The notes under the pieces were generated by a model, which saw only the letters and a list, made by a program, of their open reading frames with translations, was not told the DNA's origin and made no database searches. A DNA stretch of 64,000 bases from Parafrankia irregularis (GTDB lineage: Bacteria > Actinomycetota > Actinomycetes > Frankiales > Frankiaceae), in NCBI RefSeq assembly GCF_001536285.1, contig NZ_FAOZ01000027.1, positions 1-64,000 on the forward strand, written 5' to 3'. Shown piece by piece: positions 50,648 through 61,151 of this stretch (positions within the stretch are counted from its first letter, which is position 1; each line of letters opens with the position of its first letter). The translations under genes and the position numbers were made by a program.

Positions 50648-52356
50648 TGTCGACCACGACCGCGGGAATCCTGGTTGTCGTGCTGCTGGTCGCCGCGCTG
50701 GTGGCGACGTATCGGCCTTTCGGCGACTACATGTACCGGGTGTATTCGAGTGAGAAGCACCTGCCGGTGGAGCGGGCGATCTACCGGCTGACCGGCGTGA
50801 ATCCGAACGTGGGCCAGCGGTGGACCGTCTACGCCCGCAGCGTGCTGGCGTTCTCCGCCGTGTCGGTGCTCTTCCTGTACCTGATGCAGCGTGTCCAGGA
50901 CCATCTGCCATGGGATCTGGGCTTCTCCGGAGTCTCGCCGGCGCTTGCCTGGAACACGGCCGTCAGCTTCACCACCAACACCAACTGGCAGGCCTACTCC
51001 GGTGAGTCGACGATGTCGCACTTCACCCAGATGGTCGGCCTGGCGGTGCAGAACTTCGCCTCGGCCGCGGTCGGGATCTCGGTGGCGATCGCGGTGGTCC
51101 GCGGATTTGCGCGCCGCCGGGCACCCGTCGCGGCCGGGCCGGGCAGCATGGACAGCGTCGTCGGCACCGGGGATGAGATCGGTAACTTCTGGGTCGACCT
51201 GACCAGGACGATCGTGCGCATCCTGCTGCCGATCTGCGTGATCGGGGCGATCGTTCTGATCGCGGGCGGGGCCATCCAGAACCTGCACGGCACCCGGGTC
51301 GTGTCGACCCTGGCCGGCGGCGAGCAGGCGATCACCGGCGGGGCGGTGGCCAGCCAGGAGGTCATCAAGGAAGTCGGCACGAACGGCGGCGGCTTCTACA
51401 ACGTCAACTCGGCGCACCCGTTCGAGAACCCGACGACCTGGACGAACCTGTTCGAGATCTACCTCCTGCTCATGATCAGCTTCTCGCTGCCCCGCACCTT
51501 CGGCCGCATGGTGGGCGATCGTCGCCAGGGCCTGGCGATTGTCTCGGCGATGGCGGTCATCGCGCTGGGTAGCCTCGCGGTGAACATGGCCTTCCAGGGA
51601 GCGCACCACGGCACGGTCCCTGAGGCGGTCGGTGCGGCGACCGAGGGCACGGATGCTCGTTTCGGCGTCGCGAACTCGGCGTTGTTCGCCACCGCCACGA
51701 CTCTGACCTCTACGGGGGCGGTGAACTCCTTCCACGACTCCTACACGAGCCTGGGAGGTGCGACCCTGCTGTTCAACATGATGCTCGGCGAGGTCGCGCC
51801 GGGCGGCGTCGGATCCGGGCTTTACGGAATGCTCGTCCTCGCCGTGGTGACGGTGTTCGTGGCCGGCCTGATGATCGGCCGGACCCCCGAATATGTCGGG
51901 AAGAAGATCGGTGCACGGGAGATGAAGTTCGCGTCGCTGTACTTCCTGACGACTCCGATCATCGTGCTGCTTGGCACCGGAATCGCCATGGCGATGCCGG
52001 GTCAGCGGGCCGGCATGCTCAACAGCGGAGCGCACGGCCTGTCGGAGGTTCTCTACGCCTTCACCTCGGCCGGTAACAACAATGGCTCCGCGTTCGCCGG
52101 AATCACCGTGAACACGACCTGGTACAACACGGCGCTGGGCCTGGCGATGATGTTCGGGCGATTCCTGCCGATGCTCTTCGTACTCGGTCTGGCGGGCTCC
52201 CTGGCCCGGCAGGCGCCGGTTCCCGTCACCGCCGGGACGTTGCCGACGCATCGGCCTCAGTTCGTCGGGATGCTCGCCGGCGTCACGCTGATCATCGTCG
52301 CGCTGACCTTCTTCCCCGCGCTGGCTCTCGGGCCGTTCGCGGAAGGGATTCACTGA
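50647..52356 (+). CDS. kdpA: K+-transporting ATPase subunit KdpA
   Basis: This 569-aa membrane subunit forms the potassium channel part of the Kdp complex. Its selectivity-filter-like loops are clear: [32 protein letters not shown], and [12 protein letters not shown]. The rest is about ten transmembrane helices. The GTG at 50647 overlaps the kdpF stop by one base; the open frame upstream is the shadow of the small genes. It is translationally coupled to kdpB by one base. Confidence 0.97.
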   Translation: MSTTTAGILVVVLLVAALVATYRPFGDYMYRVYSSEKHLPVERAIYRLTGVNPNVGQRWTVYARSVLAFSAVSVLFLYLMQRVQDHLPWDLGFSGVSPALAWNTAVSFTTNTNWQAYSGESTMSHFTQMVGLAVQNFASAAVGISVAIAVVRGFARRRAPVAAGPGSMDSVVGTGDEIGNFWVDLTRTIVRILLPICVIGAIVLIAGGAIQNLHGTRVVSTLAGGEQAITGGAVASQEVIKEVGTNGGGFYNVNSAHPFENPTTWTNLFEIYLLLMISFSLPRTFGRMVGDRRQGLAIVSAMAVIALGSLAVNMAFQGAHHGTVPEAVGAATEGTDARFGVANSALFATATTLTSTGAVNSFHDSYTSLGGATLLFNMMLGEVAPGGVGSGLYGMLVLAVVTVFVAGLMIGRTPEYVGKKIGAREMKFASLYFLTTPIIVLLGTGIAMAMPGQRAGMLNSGAHGLSEVLYAFTSAGNNNGSAFAGITVNTTWYNTALGLAMMFGRFLPMLFVLGLAGSLARQAPVPVTAGTLPTHRPQFVGMLAGVTLIIVALTFFPALALGPFAEGIH

Positions 52357-54581
52357 TGAGCACCACCACTCTCGCCGCGCGCGCGGAGACCGCGGGCGAC
52401 AGGCAGCAGCCCTCCCCGGACCAGCCACACCGGGTCGGCGGCGGCCTGCTCGACCCGAAGCAGATGTGGAAGTCGCTGCCCAGTGCGCTGCGCAAGCTCG
52501 ACCCACGCACGCTATGGCGTAATCCGGTGATGCTGATCGTCGAGGTCGGCGCGGCGTTCACCACCATCCTCGCGATCACCGACCCGTCGGTGTTCGGCTG
52601 GCTGATCACCGCCTGGCTGTGGCTTACCGTCGTGTTCGCCAACCTGGCCGAGGCCGTGGCCGAGGGCCGCGGGAAGGCGCAGGCCCAGGCGCTGCGCCGG
52701 GCAAAGACCGACACCCAGGCCCGCCGGCTCGTCGGCTGGGCGCCGGGCAGGCCCGCCGAGGCCGTGGCCGAGGAACTGGTTCCCGCTCCCCGGCTGGCCC
52801 AGAACGACGTGGTGGTCGTCGAGGCGGGGGAGTTCATCCCCGGTGACGGCGACATCGTCGAGGGCATCGCCAGCGTGGACGAGTCCGCGATCACCGGCGA
52901 GTCGGCGCCGGTGATCCGCGAGTCCGGCGGCGACCGCTCCTCGGTCACCGGCGGGACGAAGGTGCTCTCCGACCGCATCGTCGTGCGGATCACCCAGAAG
53001 CCCGGCGAGAGTTTCATCGACCGGATGATCGCCCTGGTCGAGGGGGCGAACCGGCGGAAGACGCCGAACGAGATCGCGCTGAACATCCTGCTGGCCGCGC
53101 TGACTGTCATCTTCCTGTTGGCCGTCGCGACACTGCAGCCGCTGGCGATCTACTCCAAGGCGCAGCAGCCCGCACTGCCGGACACCTCGACCCTGACCGG
53201 TGACGGGATCACCGGGATCGTGCTCGCGTCGCTGCTGGTCTGCCTGATCCCGACCACGATCGGGGCACTGCTGTCCGCGATCGGCATCGCCGGGATGGAT
53301 CGGCTCGTGCAGCGCAACGTGCTGGCGATGAGCGGCCGGGCCGTGGAGGCGGCGGGCGACGTCAACACCCTGCTGCTCGACAAGACCGGAACGATCACCC
53401 TTGGTAACCGGCAGGCGAGCGCGTTCCTCGCGGCCGCCGGTGTCAGTGAGGCGGAGCTGGCGGATGCCGCCCAGCTCTCCTCGCTGGCGGATGAGACACC
53501 TGAGGGGCGTTCGGTCGTCGTGTTCGCGAAGGAGCACCACGGCCTGCGCGAGCGCACCCCGGGGGAGCTGCGGCACGCGACGTTCGTGCACTTCACGGCG
53601 CAGACCCGGATGTCCGGCGTCGACCTCACCGCCGAGCCCACCGACGGGTCCGTGTCCGGCGCCACCGCGGGTGCCCGGCAGGTTCGTAAGGGTGCCGCCA
53701 GCGCGGTCACCCGGTGGGTGCGGGAGAACGGCGGGCAGGTCCCGGCCCAGGTCGGGGAGATCGTGGACGGCATCTCCGCCTCGGGTGGCACCCCGCTGGT
53801 CGTCGGCGAGGTCATCGAGTCCCCGTCGGGCCCGGTCGCGCGGGTCCTCGGGGTCATCCAGCTCAAGGACGTCGTGAAGTCCGGCATGCGGGAGCGTTTC
53901 GACGCGATGCGGCGGATGGGCATCCGCACCATCATGATCACCGGTGACAACCCGCTGACCGCGAAGGCGATCGCGGACGAGGCCGGCGTCGACGACTTCC
54001 TCGCCGAGGCCACCCCGGAGGACAAGCTCGCGCTGATCCGCAAGGAGCAGGCTGGCGGCAAGCTCGTCGCGATGACCGGCGACGGCACCAACGACGCCCC
54101 CGCCCTCGCCCAGGCCGACGTCGGCGTCGCCATGAACACCGGCACCTCCGCCGCCAAGGAAGCCGGCAACATGGTCGATCTCGACAGCAATCCGACGAAG
54201 CTCATCGAGATCGTCGAGATCGGCAAGCAGCTGCTCATCACCCGCGGAGCGCTGACGACGTTCTCCATCGCCAACGACGTCGCGAAGTACTTCGCGATCA
54301 TCCCGGCGATGTTCGCCGGTGTCTACGGCGGGCTGGACAAGCTCAACATCATGCGCCTCGCCAGCCCCGAGTCGGCGATCCTCTCCGCGGTCATCTTCAA
54401 CGCGCTGGTCATCATCGCGCTCATTCCCCTGGCACTGCGCGGGGTGCGGTACACACCGGCGAGTGCGTCGAAGCTGCTCAGTCGCAACCTGTACATCTAC
54501 GGCCTCGGCGGGATCGTCGTCCCGTTCGTCGGCATCAAGATCATCGACCTGCTTGTGCAGTTCATCCCGGGAGTGGGCTGA
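52356..54581 (+). CDS. kdpB: K+-transporting ATPase subunit KdpB
   Basis: This 741-aa P-type ATPase subunit has [11 protein letters not shown] (actuator loop), [13 protein letters not shown] with the phosphorylated Asp342, [10 protein letters not shown] and [20 protein letters not shown]. It drives K+ uptake through KdpA. It is about 40-60 residues longer than the typical KdpB, with an extended N-terminus and an extra Gly/Ser/Thr-rich loop in the nucleotide domain ([17 protein letters not shown]). It is followed 3 bp later by kdpC. Confidence 0.97.
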   Translation: MSTTTLAARAETAGDRQQPSPDQPHRVGGGLLDPKQMWKSLPSALRKLDPRTLWRNPVMLIVEVGAAFTTILAITDPSVFGWLITAWLWLTVVFANLAEAVAEGRGKAQAQALRRAKTDTQARRLVGWAPGRPAEAVAEELVPAPRLAQNDVVVVEAGEFIPGDGDIVEGIASVDESAITGESAPVIRESGGDRSSVTGGTKVLSDRIVVRITQKPGESFIDRMIALVEGANRRKTPNEIALNILLAALTVIFLLAVATLQPLAIYSKAQQPALPDTSTLTGDGITGIVLASLLVCLIPTTIGALLSAIGIAGMDRLVQRNVLAMSGRAVEAAGDVNTLLLDKTGTITLGNRQASAFLAAAGVSEAELADAAQLSSLADETPEGRSVVVFAKEHHGLRERTPGELRHATFVHFTAQTRMSGVDLTAEPTDGSVSGATAGARQVRKGAASAVTRWVRENGGQVPAQVGEIVDGISASGGTPLVVGEVIESPSGPVARVLGVIQLKDVVKSGMRERFDAMRRMGIRTIMITGDNPLTAKAIADEAGVDDFLAEATPEDKLALIRKEQAGGKLVAMTGDGTNDAPALAQADVGVAMNTGTSAAKEAGNMVDLDSNPTKLIEIVEIGKQLLITRGALTTFSIANDVAKYFAIIPAMFAGVYGGLDKLNIMRLASPESAILSAVIFNALVIIALIPLALRGVRYTPASASKLLSRNLYIYGLGGIVVPFVGIKIIDLLVQFIPGVG

Positions 54582-54584
54582 ACC

Positions 54585-55481
54585 ATGTCAACGCTTCCAT
54601 CCTGGATCCGCCAGCATCTGGCGGCGCTGCGGGCACTACTCGTCCTCACCGTGCTCGTCGGCCTCGCCTACCCGCTGGCGATCCTGGCCATCGCGCAGAT
54701 CCCAGGTCTGAAGGGCAAGGCGGACGGCTCCTTCGTCACCAACGCCGAAGGCCAGCGTGTCGGCTCGTCGCTGATCGGTCAGTCGTTCACCGACGCGGAC
54801 GGGAACGCGCTGCCGGCCTATTTCCAGAGCCGGCCCTCCGCCGCCGGTGACGGCTACGACCCGACGTCCACCTCGGCGTCCAACCTCGGCCCCGAGGACG
54901 TCGTCGACAGCATCGACGACCCCGCCACCCCCGACGAGGACGAGAGCGGGCAGAGCCTGCTCACCCAGGTCTGTGAGCGCAGCCTGGCGGTCGGGGAGCG
55001 GGAAGGGGTCGACGGCAGCCGCAGGTACTGCACCGCCTCCGGTGTCGGTGCCGTCCTCGCCGTCTACCACGCCGGGCCCGGGTTCGAAGGCGCCATCACC
55101 CGCGTCGTCAGCGTCAACGAGGCGTGCCCCGCCACCCCGTTCCTCGCCAGCTACCAGGGCGTGGCCGTCGAGTGCCGTACGCCCGGCGATGACATCGCCG
55201 CCGGTGAGCGGGTTCTCGTCCGTGGCGACGCCCCGGAGAAGCCGGTGGTGCCCGCCGACGCCGTGACCGCCAGCGCCAGCGGCCTCGACCCCGGCATCAG
55301 CCCGGCCTACGCCGAGCTGCAGATCCCCCGGATAGCCCGGGAACGAGCTCTGCCTGTCGACGAGGTCCGTGACCTCGTCGACGAGAACACCACGGGCCGG
55401 GCACTGGGCTTCATCGGCGCACCGAACGTCAACGTGCTGGAGCTGAACCTCGACCTCGACCGAGTCAAAGCGGCCCCTTGA
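54585..55481 (+). CDS. kdpC: K+-transporting ATPase subunit KdpC, enlarged
   Basis: This 298-aa protein has the usual N-terminal helix (LVLTVLVGLAYPLAILAIAQ), then GSSLIGQSFTD and YFQSRPSAAGDGYDPTSTSA. The KdpC C-terminus ISPAYAELQIPRIARER and LGFIGAPNVNVLELNLDLD is also present. Typical KdpC is about 190-220 aa; here roughly 90-100 extra residues with four cysteines (VCERS, RYC, EAC, VEC) lie before VPADAVTASASGLDP. The insert faces outside and could be stabilised by disulfides. It is the last kdpFABC gene. Confidence 0.95.
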   Translation: MSTLPSWIRQHLAALRALLVLTVLVGLAYPLAILAIAQIPGLKGKADGSFVTNAEGQRVGSSLIGQSFTDADGNALPAYFQSRPSAAGDGYDPTSTSASNLGPEDVVDSIDDPATPDEDESGQSLLTQVCERSLAVGEREGVDGSRRYCTASGVGAVLAVYHAGPGFEGAITRVVSVNEACPATPFLASYQGVAVECRTPGDDIAAGERVLVRGDAPEKPVVPADAVTASASGLDPGISPAYAELQIPRIARERALPVDEVRDLVDENTTGRALGFIGAPNVNVLELNLDLDRVKAAP

Positions 55482-55607
55482 ACCGAGTCATAGCGAACCC
55501 CTGAGGGGTGGGCTGAGCCCTTGACCCGGCTCAGCTCTCTGGGACCCGCTGGACTCCGGTCGGGGATGCGCTGAACGGAGCCGGCGGCCAACGGCAGGAG
55601 CAGGCTG

Positions 55608-56318
55608 ATGCGAAGCGGACCTGATTCACACCACAGCGGCCGCGTGCTGTTCGTCGAGGACGAACCACAGCTCCTGCGGGCGATGCGGATCACCCTGCAC
55701 GCCAAGGGATACGAGGTCCGCACGGCGGTTGACGGCGGGCACGCCCTGACCGAGGCCGCCGCGCACCCGCCCGACATCGTCGTGCTCGACCTGGGCCTGC
55801 CGGACATGGACGGCATCGACGTCATCCGCGGTCTGCGTGACTGGACCAGCGTCCCGATCATCGTCCTGTCCGGCCGCACCTCCGGACACGACAAGATCGC
55901 ATCCCTGGACGCCGGGGCGGACGACTACATCACCAAGCCCTTCTCCGTCGAGGAGCTTCTCGCCCGGCTGCGTGCCGTCAGCCGGCGCGGGGGCGGCGCC
56001 CGCGTGGGGTCGGTGGCCGACGTGGGCGACTACCGCGTCGACTTCGTGGCCAAGTCCGTCACCTCCAGGGACGGCGGTCACGAATCCGTCCATCTGACGC
56101 CGACCGAGTGGCGGCTGCTCGAAGCGCTGCTGCGCAACCCGGGCACGCTGGTCAGCAGCCGGGCCCTGCTCACCCAGGTCTGGGGGAAGGCCTATGCGGA
56201 CGACACCTCCTCCCTGCGCCTGTACATCAACCGGTTGCGGCGCAAACTCGAACCGGACCCCACCCGACCTCGCTACCTCACCACCGAACCCGGGATGGGC
56301 TACCGCTACCAGCCGTAG
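55608..56318 (+). CDS. kdpE: Response regulator KdpE
   Basis: This 236-aa OmpR-type regulator has FVEDEPQLLRAMR (acidic pocket), phospho-acceptor D61 in VVLDLGLPDMDG, the conserved Lys in YITKPFSVEEL, and a winged helix with LTPTEWRLLEALLRNPG and YINRLRRKLEPDP. It should be phosphorylated by KdpD and activate kdpFABC under potassium limitation. It lies 126 bp after kdpC, so it may be read through from the operon or have its own promoter. Confidence 0.93.
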   Translation: MRSGPDSHHSGRVLFVEDEPQLLRAMRITLHAKGYEVRTAVDGGHALTEAAAHPPDIVVLDLGLPDMDGIDVIRGLRDWTSVPIIVLSGRTSGHDKIASLDAGADDYITKPFSVEELLARLRAVSRRGGGARVGSVADVGDYRVDFVAKSVTSRDGGHESVHLTPTEWRLLEALLRNPGTLVSSRALLTQVWGKAYADDTSSLRLYINRLRRKLEPDPTRPRYLTTEPGMGYRYQP

Positions 56319-56343
56319 CCGTGCCGGCCGGCTGACAACCTCC

Positions 56344-56358
56344 ACGGCCAGTGGCCGT
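56344..56358 (+). terminator. Short hairpin after kdpE
   Basis: ACGGCC and GGCCGT are separated by AGT, 26 bp after the kdpE stop. A weak but well-placed terminator candidate, followed by T-rich sequence (about 56380-56400). Confidence 0.4.
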
Positions 56359-56491
56359 CAAACAGCCCACCCGAGCGTGTTCGGTTGTTTTGTCTTTCCT
56401 GCTCTGCCGCTCCTGATTGTTCGGCGGGAGCATCTGCAGCATGCCACTCGAACGGTGATGTTAAAAGGCTGTTGAAATTCGCCAAGTAGGT

Positions 56492-56509
56492 GTGAGAGTT
56501 CTGTGAGAA
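56492..56509 (+). promoter_or_regulatory. Second KdpE-type motif
   Basis: GTGAGAGTTCTGTGAGAA matches 15 of 18 bases of the kdp promoter motif at 50319-50336 and has the same 11-bp repeat period. It lies about 96 bp upstream of a small membrane-peptide gene and the DUF6919-like gene, suggesting they share KdpDE control. Confidence 0.55.
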
Positions 56510-56604
56510 GCCCTTTCCATCTCCTCGCCGCGGGCAGTCCAATGGGGCTGCACCTCCTACCTCCCGCCTCTCATCGCCACAGGGCTTAGGGAAGGACCAA
56601 GCTC

Positions 56605-56757
56605 ATGGCCGTCCTGCTGCCCCACCCTGCGACCGACATTCCCGTCCTGCTCGCGCTGAGCGCGGTCTGGCTGACCGTCTGGGCGGTACGGGAGACCTCT
56701 CTGCGGAGGGAGCCGGCGTTCCTCGGACCCTCTCATGGGACGGAAGAAACGGATTAG
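56605..56757 (+). CDS. 50-residue membrane peptide
   Basis: ATG 56605 has the ribosome site GGAAGGA upstream. It encodes a peptide with one hydrophobic helix (DIPVLLALSAVWLTVWAV) and a polar C-terminal half. It lies downstream of the second KdpE-type motif. No family is recognised; coding status rests on ribosome site, length and position. Confidence 0.45.
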   Translation: MAVLLPHPATDIPVLLALSAVWLTVWAVRETSLRREPAFLGPSHGTEETD

Positions 56758-56830
56758 CAGTGCCGACCTGGATCTCTCGCAGGGCCGCCCCACAGGGCCC
56801 GGCCTCTGCCGCGCGGAGGAGCGCACCAAG

Positions 56831-57433
56831 GTGACAACCAGACAAATCGCACCTCTGAACTGGCTGACCGCTCGAAATCTCGCCGAGCTGGGCGAGCTGA
56901 CCGCCCGTTGGCTCGAGGGCACCATCGCGACAGGGCCCGCCTACGGCGGGACACTGGACGAGGAGACCAGGACGATTGCCCCCGAGCTGGCCGCCGTCAA
57001 TCGCCACGGGCTTGTCACACTGACTTCTCAGCCCGGTCGGCACATCGGGAGCGGGTGTGGCCAGCGCGCGTTCGTCGAGGGGTTCGCGGACGACGCCAGC
57101 ACACAGATGATCAGGCAGGCGTTGCTGGGCACCGAGATCGTGCTGATCGTCAATCCGCCGGCATGGTCGGTGACCCGTGGCGGCATCCTCCCGCAGAGGC
57201 CGGTGGACATTGCCGTCAAGCTCCACCGCGGCGCGGCGCTCGTCTCGGTGGGGCGCTACCACACACGTACCGACATCCGATATCTCTATGGCACCTGCGG
57301 CGGGTGTAACCGTCGCGCCGTGGCGAGCCTGGGCCGTGCTCACCAGGTCACAGCAATCGATCCCGTGTGGGGGCGTGAGAGCTATCTGTGGGACGCGCTG
57401 GCGGTCGCCGGCCGGGATCCGTCCAGGCGGTGA
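56831..57433 (+). CDS. DUF6919-like protein
   Basis: This 200-aa protein contains LAELGELTARWLEGTIATGPAYGG, LDEETRTIAPELAAVNRHGLVTLTSQPG, then CGQRAFVEGFADD. It resembles DUF6919 proteins, of unknown function, which are frequent in Streptomyces and Frankia. A CGGCN-type Cys pair (YGTCGGCN) near residue 155 could bind metal. GTG 56831 is preceded by GGAGGAG at 9 bp and chosen over the upstream ATG 56735, which overlaps the small peptide gene. It may be under KdpE control. Confidence 0.7.
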   Translation: MTTRQIAPLNWLTARNLAELGELTARWLEGTIATGPAYGGTLDEETRTIAPELAAVNRHGLVTLTSQPGRHIGSGCGQRAFVEGFADDASTQMIRQALLGTEIVLIVNPPAWSVTRGGILPQRPVDIAVKLHRGAALVSVGRYHTRTDIRYLYGTCGGCNRRAVASLGRAHQVTAIDPVWGRESYLWDALAVAGRDPSRR

Positions 57434-57477
57434 CTGCTGAAGATCGCGCGTCGGGACGGGCGTCGACCGCGGGCTGA

Positions 57478-57516
57478 GGCGTCGACGGGTGGACATCGGA
57501 GACCTCCGTCGACGCC
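57478..57516. terminator. Hairpin between convergent DUF6919-like and kup genes
   Basis: GGCGTCGACGG (57478-57488) and its exact complement (57506-57516) form an 11-bp stem with a 17-nt loop, between two converging stops. Confidence 0.6.
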
Positions 57517-57545
57517 GCGGGGTGCGCCTGCTGTTAGCCGTTGCG

Positions 57546-59513
57546 TCAGATCTCGATGTGGGCGCCCATGATGACGGTGCGGTCGCGGGGGAGTCCGAAG
57601 TGTTCGGCGGCGTCGGCGGTGATGTAGGAGGTCGCGATGAACAACCGCTTGCGCCAGCGTGCCATGGTCGGTGCGTCCCCGACGCGAAGCTCGATCTTGG
57701 ACAGGAAGTAGGACGCCTGGTCGAGGTTCAGTCGCTGTCCCTCGATGGTGGCCGGATCGAGTTCCCTGAGCGCGCCGAGCACGTCTGGTTGGTCCATGTA
57801 GCCGAACCGGGCGGTGATGTGGCTGATGCCGTCGTCGGCGTAGCCGAGGTCGTCCACGGCGATCCGCTCGTTCGCCGGGACGCGAGGCACCGGCAGGGTC
57901 TCGACCGACATGATCAGGACGAGGTCGTGGCGTACGTGGTTGTGCTCGACGTTGGCGCGCAGTGCCAGCGGGGCGGTCTGCTTGCCGCGGTTGAGGAACA
58001 CCGCCGTGCCGGGAACCTGGGCCGTGGCCGCCGTGGCCGCGTGTAGCTGGTCGACGAAGTCGCGTAGTGATCCCTCGCGGGTGTGCCGCTGCGCGGTGAC
58101 GATCTGTCGTCCTCGCTGCCAGGTCGTCATGACCGTGAACGCGGTCAATGCGATGAGCAGCGGCAGCCAGGCGCCGTGGACGAGCTTGGTCAGGTTGGCC
58201 GCGACGAACAGGAGGTCGACCAGCAGCAGCACGCTCGCGCCGAGGCCGAGCAGCCATCGCGGTGTCTGCCACGTGTACCGGGCTATGTAGAAGAACATCA
58301 GGGTGGTGATGGTGATCGTCCCGGTGACCGCCATGCCGAACGCGTAGGCGAGGGCCGCCGAGCTGCGGAACGCGAGGACGAGCGTGAGCACCGAGACCAT
58401 CAGCAGCCAGTTGATCCACGGGACGTAGATCTGGCCGATCGTGGACTCCGAGGTGTGGGCGACCCGCAGCCGAGGCAGGTAGCCGAGCTCGGCGGCCTGG
58501 GACGCGACCGAGTACGCCCCGGTGATCACGGCCTGGGAGGCGATGACCGTCGCCGCGGTGGCCAGCAGGACGAGGGGCAGCCGTGCCCAGCCGGGAGCGA
58601 GGAGGAAGAACGGGCTGTTGATGCGATCCGGGTGGTTGAGGATCAGGGCTCCCTGGCCGAGGTAGCTGAGCACGCACGCGGGGAACACGAGCAGCAGCCA
58701 GGCCCGGGTGATCGCCCTGCGGCCGAAGTGTCCCATGTCGGCGTACAGCGCCTCGGCGCCGGTGACCGCGAGCACGACCGCCGCCAGGGCGAAGAATCCG
58801 GTACCGATGTGGTGGATGAGGAAGCTCGCGGCGTAGGTCGGCGACAGTGCCTTGAGGATGGCGGGGTGTTCGGTGATGCCGGCCACCCCGAGCGTGCCGA
58901 TGGTCACGAACCAGACGATCATCACCGGTCCGAAGACCCGGCCTACCGCTGCGGTGCCGCTGCGCTGGACGAGGAACAGCACCACGATGATCACGGCGGT
59001 GATGGGTACGACGAGGTCGCCGAGTGACGGTTGTACGATCTTGAGGCCCTCGACCGCGGACATCACCGAGATCGCCGGGGTGATCATGCTGTCGCCGAAG
59101 AAGAGTGCGGCGCCGAAGATGCCGAGCCCTGCCAGCAGGGCGGTGGTTCGTCGCCCCCGTGGCGTGCCCATCCGCCGCAGCAGGGTGATCAGTGCCATGA
59201 TGCCGCCCTCGCCGTCGTTGTCGGCGCGCATCGCCAGCAGCACGTAGGTGACCGTGACGATGATCATCACGGACCAGAACACCATCGACACCACCCCGAG
59301 CACGGCGTGCGTGCTGACCGGGACGGGGTGCGGGTCCTCCGGGTTGAACACCGTCTGCAGGGTGTAGATCGGGCTGGTCCCGATGTCACCGAACACGACC
59401 CCGAGCGCACCGACCACCAGTGCGAGTCGCACGGTGTCCCGCGCATGCGCACCGTGGGCGTCCGGCGGCGCCGATGCGGGCCCCGGGGCCGCCTGCTGCT
59501 GCCGATCCGTCAC
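57546..59513 (-). CDS. kup: Kup-type low-affinity K+ transporter
   Basis: This 655-aa protein starts with GTG and AGGAAGG. It has LALVVGALGVVFGDIGTSPIYTLQT, the Kup signature, followed by about 12 transmembrane helices (GDSMITPAISVMSAVEG, ALYADMGHFGRRAI). A cytoplasmic C-terminal domain of about 170 residues ends the protein. It imports K+ by proton symport and should serve when potassium is plentiful, complementing the Kdp system encoded nearby. Upstream open frame is not coding. Confidence 0.95.
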   Translation of the reverse strand: MTDRQQQAAPGPASAPPDAHGAHARDTVRLALVVGALGVVFGDIGTSPIYTLQTVFNPEDPHPVPVSTHAVLGVVSMVFWSVMIIVTVTYVLLAMRADNDGEGGIMALITLLRRMGTPRGRRTTALLAGLGIFGAALFFGDSMITPAISVMSAVEGLKIVQPSLGDLVVPITAVIIVVLFLVQRSGTAAVGRVFGPVMIVWFVTIGTLGVAGITEHPAILKALSPTYAASFLIHHIGTGFFALAAVVLAVTGAEALYADMGHFGRRAITRAWLLLVFPACVLSYLGQGALILNHPDRINSPFFLLAPGWARLPLVLLATAATVIASQAVITGAYSVASQAAELGYLPRLRVAHTSESTIGQIYVPWINWLLMVSVLTLVLAFRSSAALAYAFGMAVTGTITITTLMFFYIARYTWQTPRWLLGLGASVLLLVDLLFVAANLTKLVHGAWLPLLIALTAFTVMTTWQRGRQIVTAQRHTREGSLRDFVDQLHAATAATAQVPGTAVFLNRGKQTAPLALRANVEHNHVRHDLVLIMSVETLPVPRVPANERIAVDDLGYADDGISHITARFGYMDQPDVLGALRELDPATIEGQRLNLDQASYFLSKIELRVGDAPTMARWRKRLFIATSYITADAAEHFGLPRDRTVIMGAHIEI

Positions 59514-59713
59514 GGCCGTCCTTCCTGGGTGCTGGCGGCTGCGTGTGCTGGTGGCCCGGCACGCGCGCCCAGACGGTACCGGCCATGCGCACGCAGCGGG
59601 GAGCGTGCGCTGTCCGCCCCGCGGTGGCCTGCGTCGGCCTCGGTACTTCGGTGACCGGTGGAGGCCGTGGTGGTCCGGGACACCGCTCCTGACGAGCGCC
59701 ATAGGCTTGCCCC

Positions 59714-60889
59714 GTGGATGGGGAACACCGCGACACACCCGGATCGCGCCCTCCCGAGCCTGCCTCGGCGTCCACGCTCAGGGATGGAGCTGGCCGGCTG
59801 GGAAGCGCCCTGCGCGGGCCGGTGTCGCTGGTGCACCCTCGGCGCCGCACCGCCGGCCTCGAAGGCCTGCCCCTGGAGGCGCGTGCCTCGGTCGTGGCAT
59901 GCGGGGTGTATCGCCATGGTGAGCGTGACTCGCATCCACGTGGTTTCGACGCGGCGCTGCGCGCCGTGCACGCGGGTCGGGACAGGTTCGTCTGGCTCGG
60001 CCTGTATGAGCCGTCCGAGGATGACCTGGCGGCGGTCGCGGCCACGTTCGGCCTGCATCCGCTCGCGGTGGAAGATGCCGCCCGGAGCCACGAACGCCCC
60101 AAGCTGGACAGCTACGGCGGCACCCTGTTCGCCGTGTTGAAAACCATCCGCTATGTCGAGCACGAGGAGGTCTCCGCCACCTCGGAGATCGTCGAAACCG
60201 GGCAGATCATGGTCTTTCTCGGCCGTGATTTCGTGGTCACCGTCCGTCATGGAGCGTATGGCGAGCTGCAGACGCTGCGCGCCCGTCTGGAAGCCCGCCC
60301 GCATCTGCTCGCCCGCGGCCCGGCGATCGTGCTGCACGCCATCGCCGACCACATCGTCGGCGGCTATCTGAAGGTCGCCGATCGGATACAGAGAGACATC
60401 GATACCCTCGAGAAAGCGGTGTTCGACGACCGGGTCCGCTTTCCCGATGCCGGTGCCGTGTACCAGCTCAAACGGGAAGTGGTGGAGTTCAAGCACGCCG
60501 TGCTGCCGCTGGCCGCACCGTTGCGTGCCCTCGCCGACCCGGACGGCGACGTCGGCCCGATCCCGCCCGAGGTACGTAACCGCTTCCGCGGCACCGAGGA
60601 GAACGTGCAGCGCGTCTCCGAACGCGTCGCCGGATTCGACGAACTGCTCGGCTCGTTCCTGCAGGCCACCCTCGCCCAGGTCTCCGTCGCACAGAACCAG
60701 GACATGCGCAGGATCAGCGCCTGGGCGGCGATCGCCGCTGTCCCCACCGCCACCGCGGGCATCTATGGCATGAACTTCGACCACATGCCCGAACTGCGCC
60801 AGGTCTGGGGTTACCCCGCCGTGTTGGCGTTCATCGTCACAGCCTGCCTCCTGCTCCACCGCGCCTTCAGACGCAACGGCTGGTTGTAG
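59714..60889 (+). CDS. corA: CorA-family divalent cation transporter
   Basis: This 391-aa protein has a long cytoplasmic N-terminal domain with FVWLGLYEPSEDDLAAVAATFGLHPLAVEDA and a long helix region. The C-terminal two-helix channel carries the signature IYGMNFDHMPEL (GMN loop). It should transport Mg2+ (or Co2+/Ni2+). GTG 59714 gives an N-terminus about 40 residues longer than the conserved core. It is divergent from kup, 200 bp away, so potassium and magnesium transport genes are clustered here. Confidence 0.93.
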   Translation: MDGEHRDTPGSRPPEPASASTLRDGAGRLGSALRGPVSLVHPRRRTAGLEGLPLEARASVVACGVYRHGERDSHPRGFDAALRAVHAGRDRFVWLGLYEPSEDDLAAVAATFGLHPLAVEDAARSHERPKLDSYGGTLFAVLKTIRYVEHEEVSATSEIVETGQIMVFLGRDFVVTVRHGAYGELQTLRARLEARPHLLARGPAIVLHAIADHIVGGYLKVADRIQRDIDTLEKAVFDDRVRFPDAGAVYQLKREVVEFKHAVLPLAAPLRALADPDGDVGPIPPEVRNRFRGTEENVQRVSERVAGFDELLGSFLQATLAQVSVAQNQDMRRISAWAAIAAVPTATAGIYGMNFDHMPELRQVWGYPAVLAFIVTACLLLHRAFRRNGWL

Positions 60890-61151
60890 AACCGGACGCC
60901 GGACACGAGCCCACGCCGCGGAAGGTGTACCGAATCGGCCGTCGTGAAGGTCTTTGACGGGCGCTGCTGCGGGCGTGGTAGTCGAGCCCGGGTACGCCTC
61001 TGACCTGGGTCGATGAGCGGCATCGCGGCGAGCCCGAGCAGCACCCGCACGCGGGGAGAACCTGGCGGGAAGCCGGAAATCCATGCTGCGGCGGTTGTGG
61101 CGTTCCGCGGCCCGGGCGTGGTGAGTTCTGGGACCTGAACGGGCCTGAGTT
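60890..61151. other. Gap between corA and tetR genes
   Basis: About 260 bp between convergent genes. I see no convincing gene, repeat or RNA in it. Confidence 0.4.

Noticed and set aside
50644-52506. Very long open frame on the strand opposite kdpA
   Set aside because: It is the antisense shadow of a certain gene in GC-rich DNA; the peptide is Arg/Gln/His-rich low complexity with no motif.
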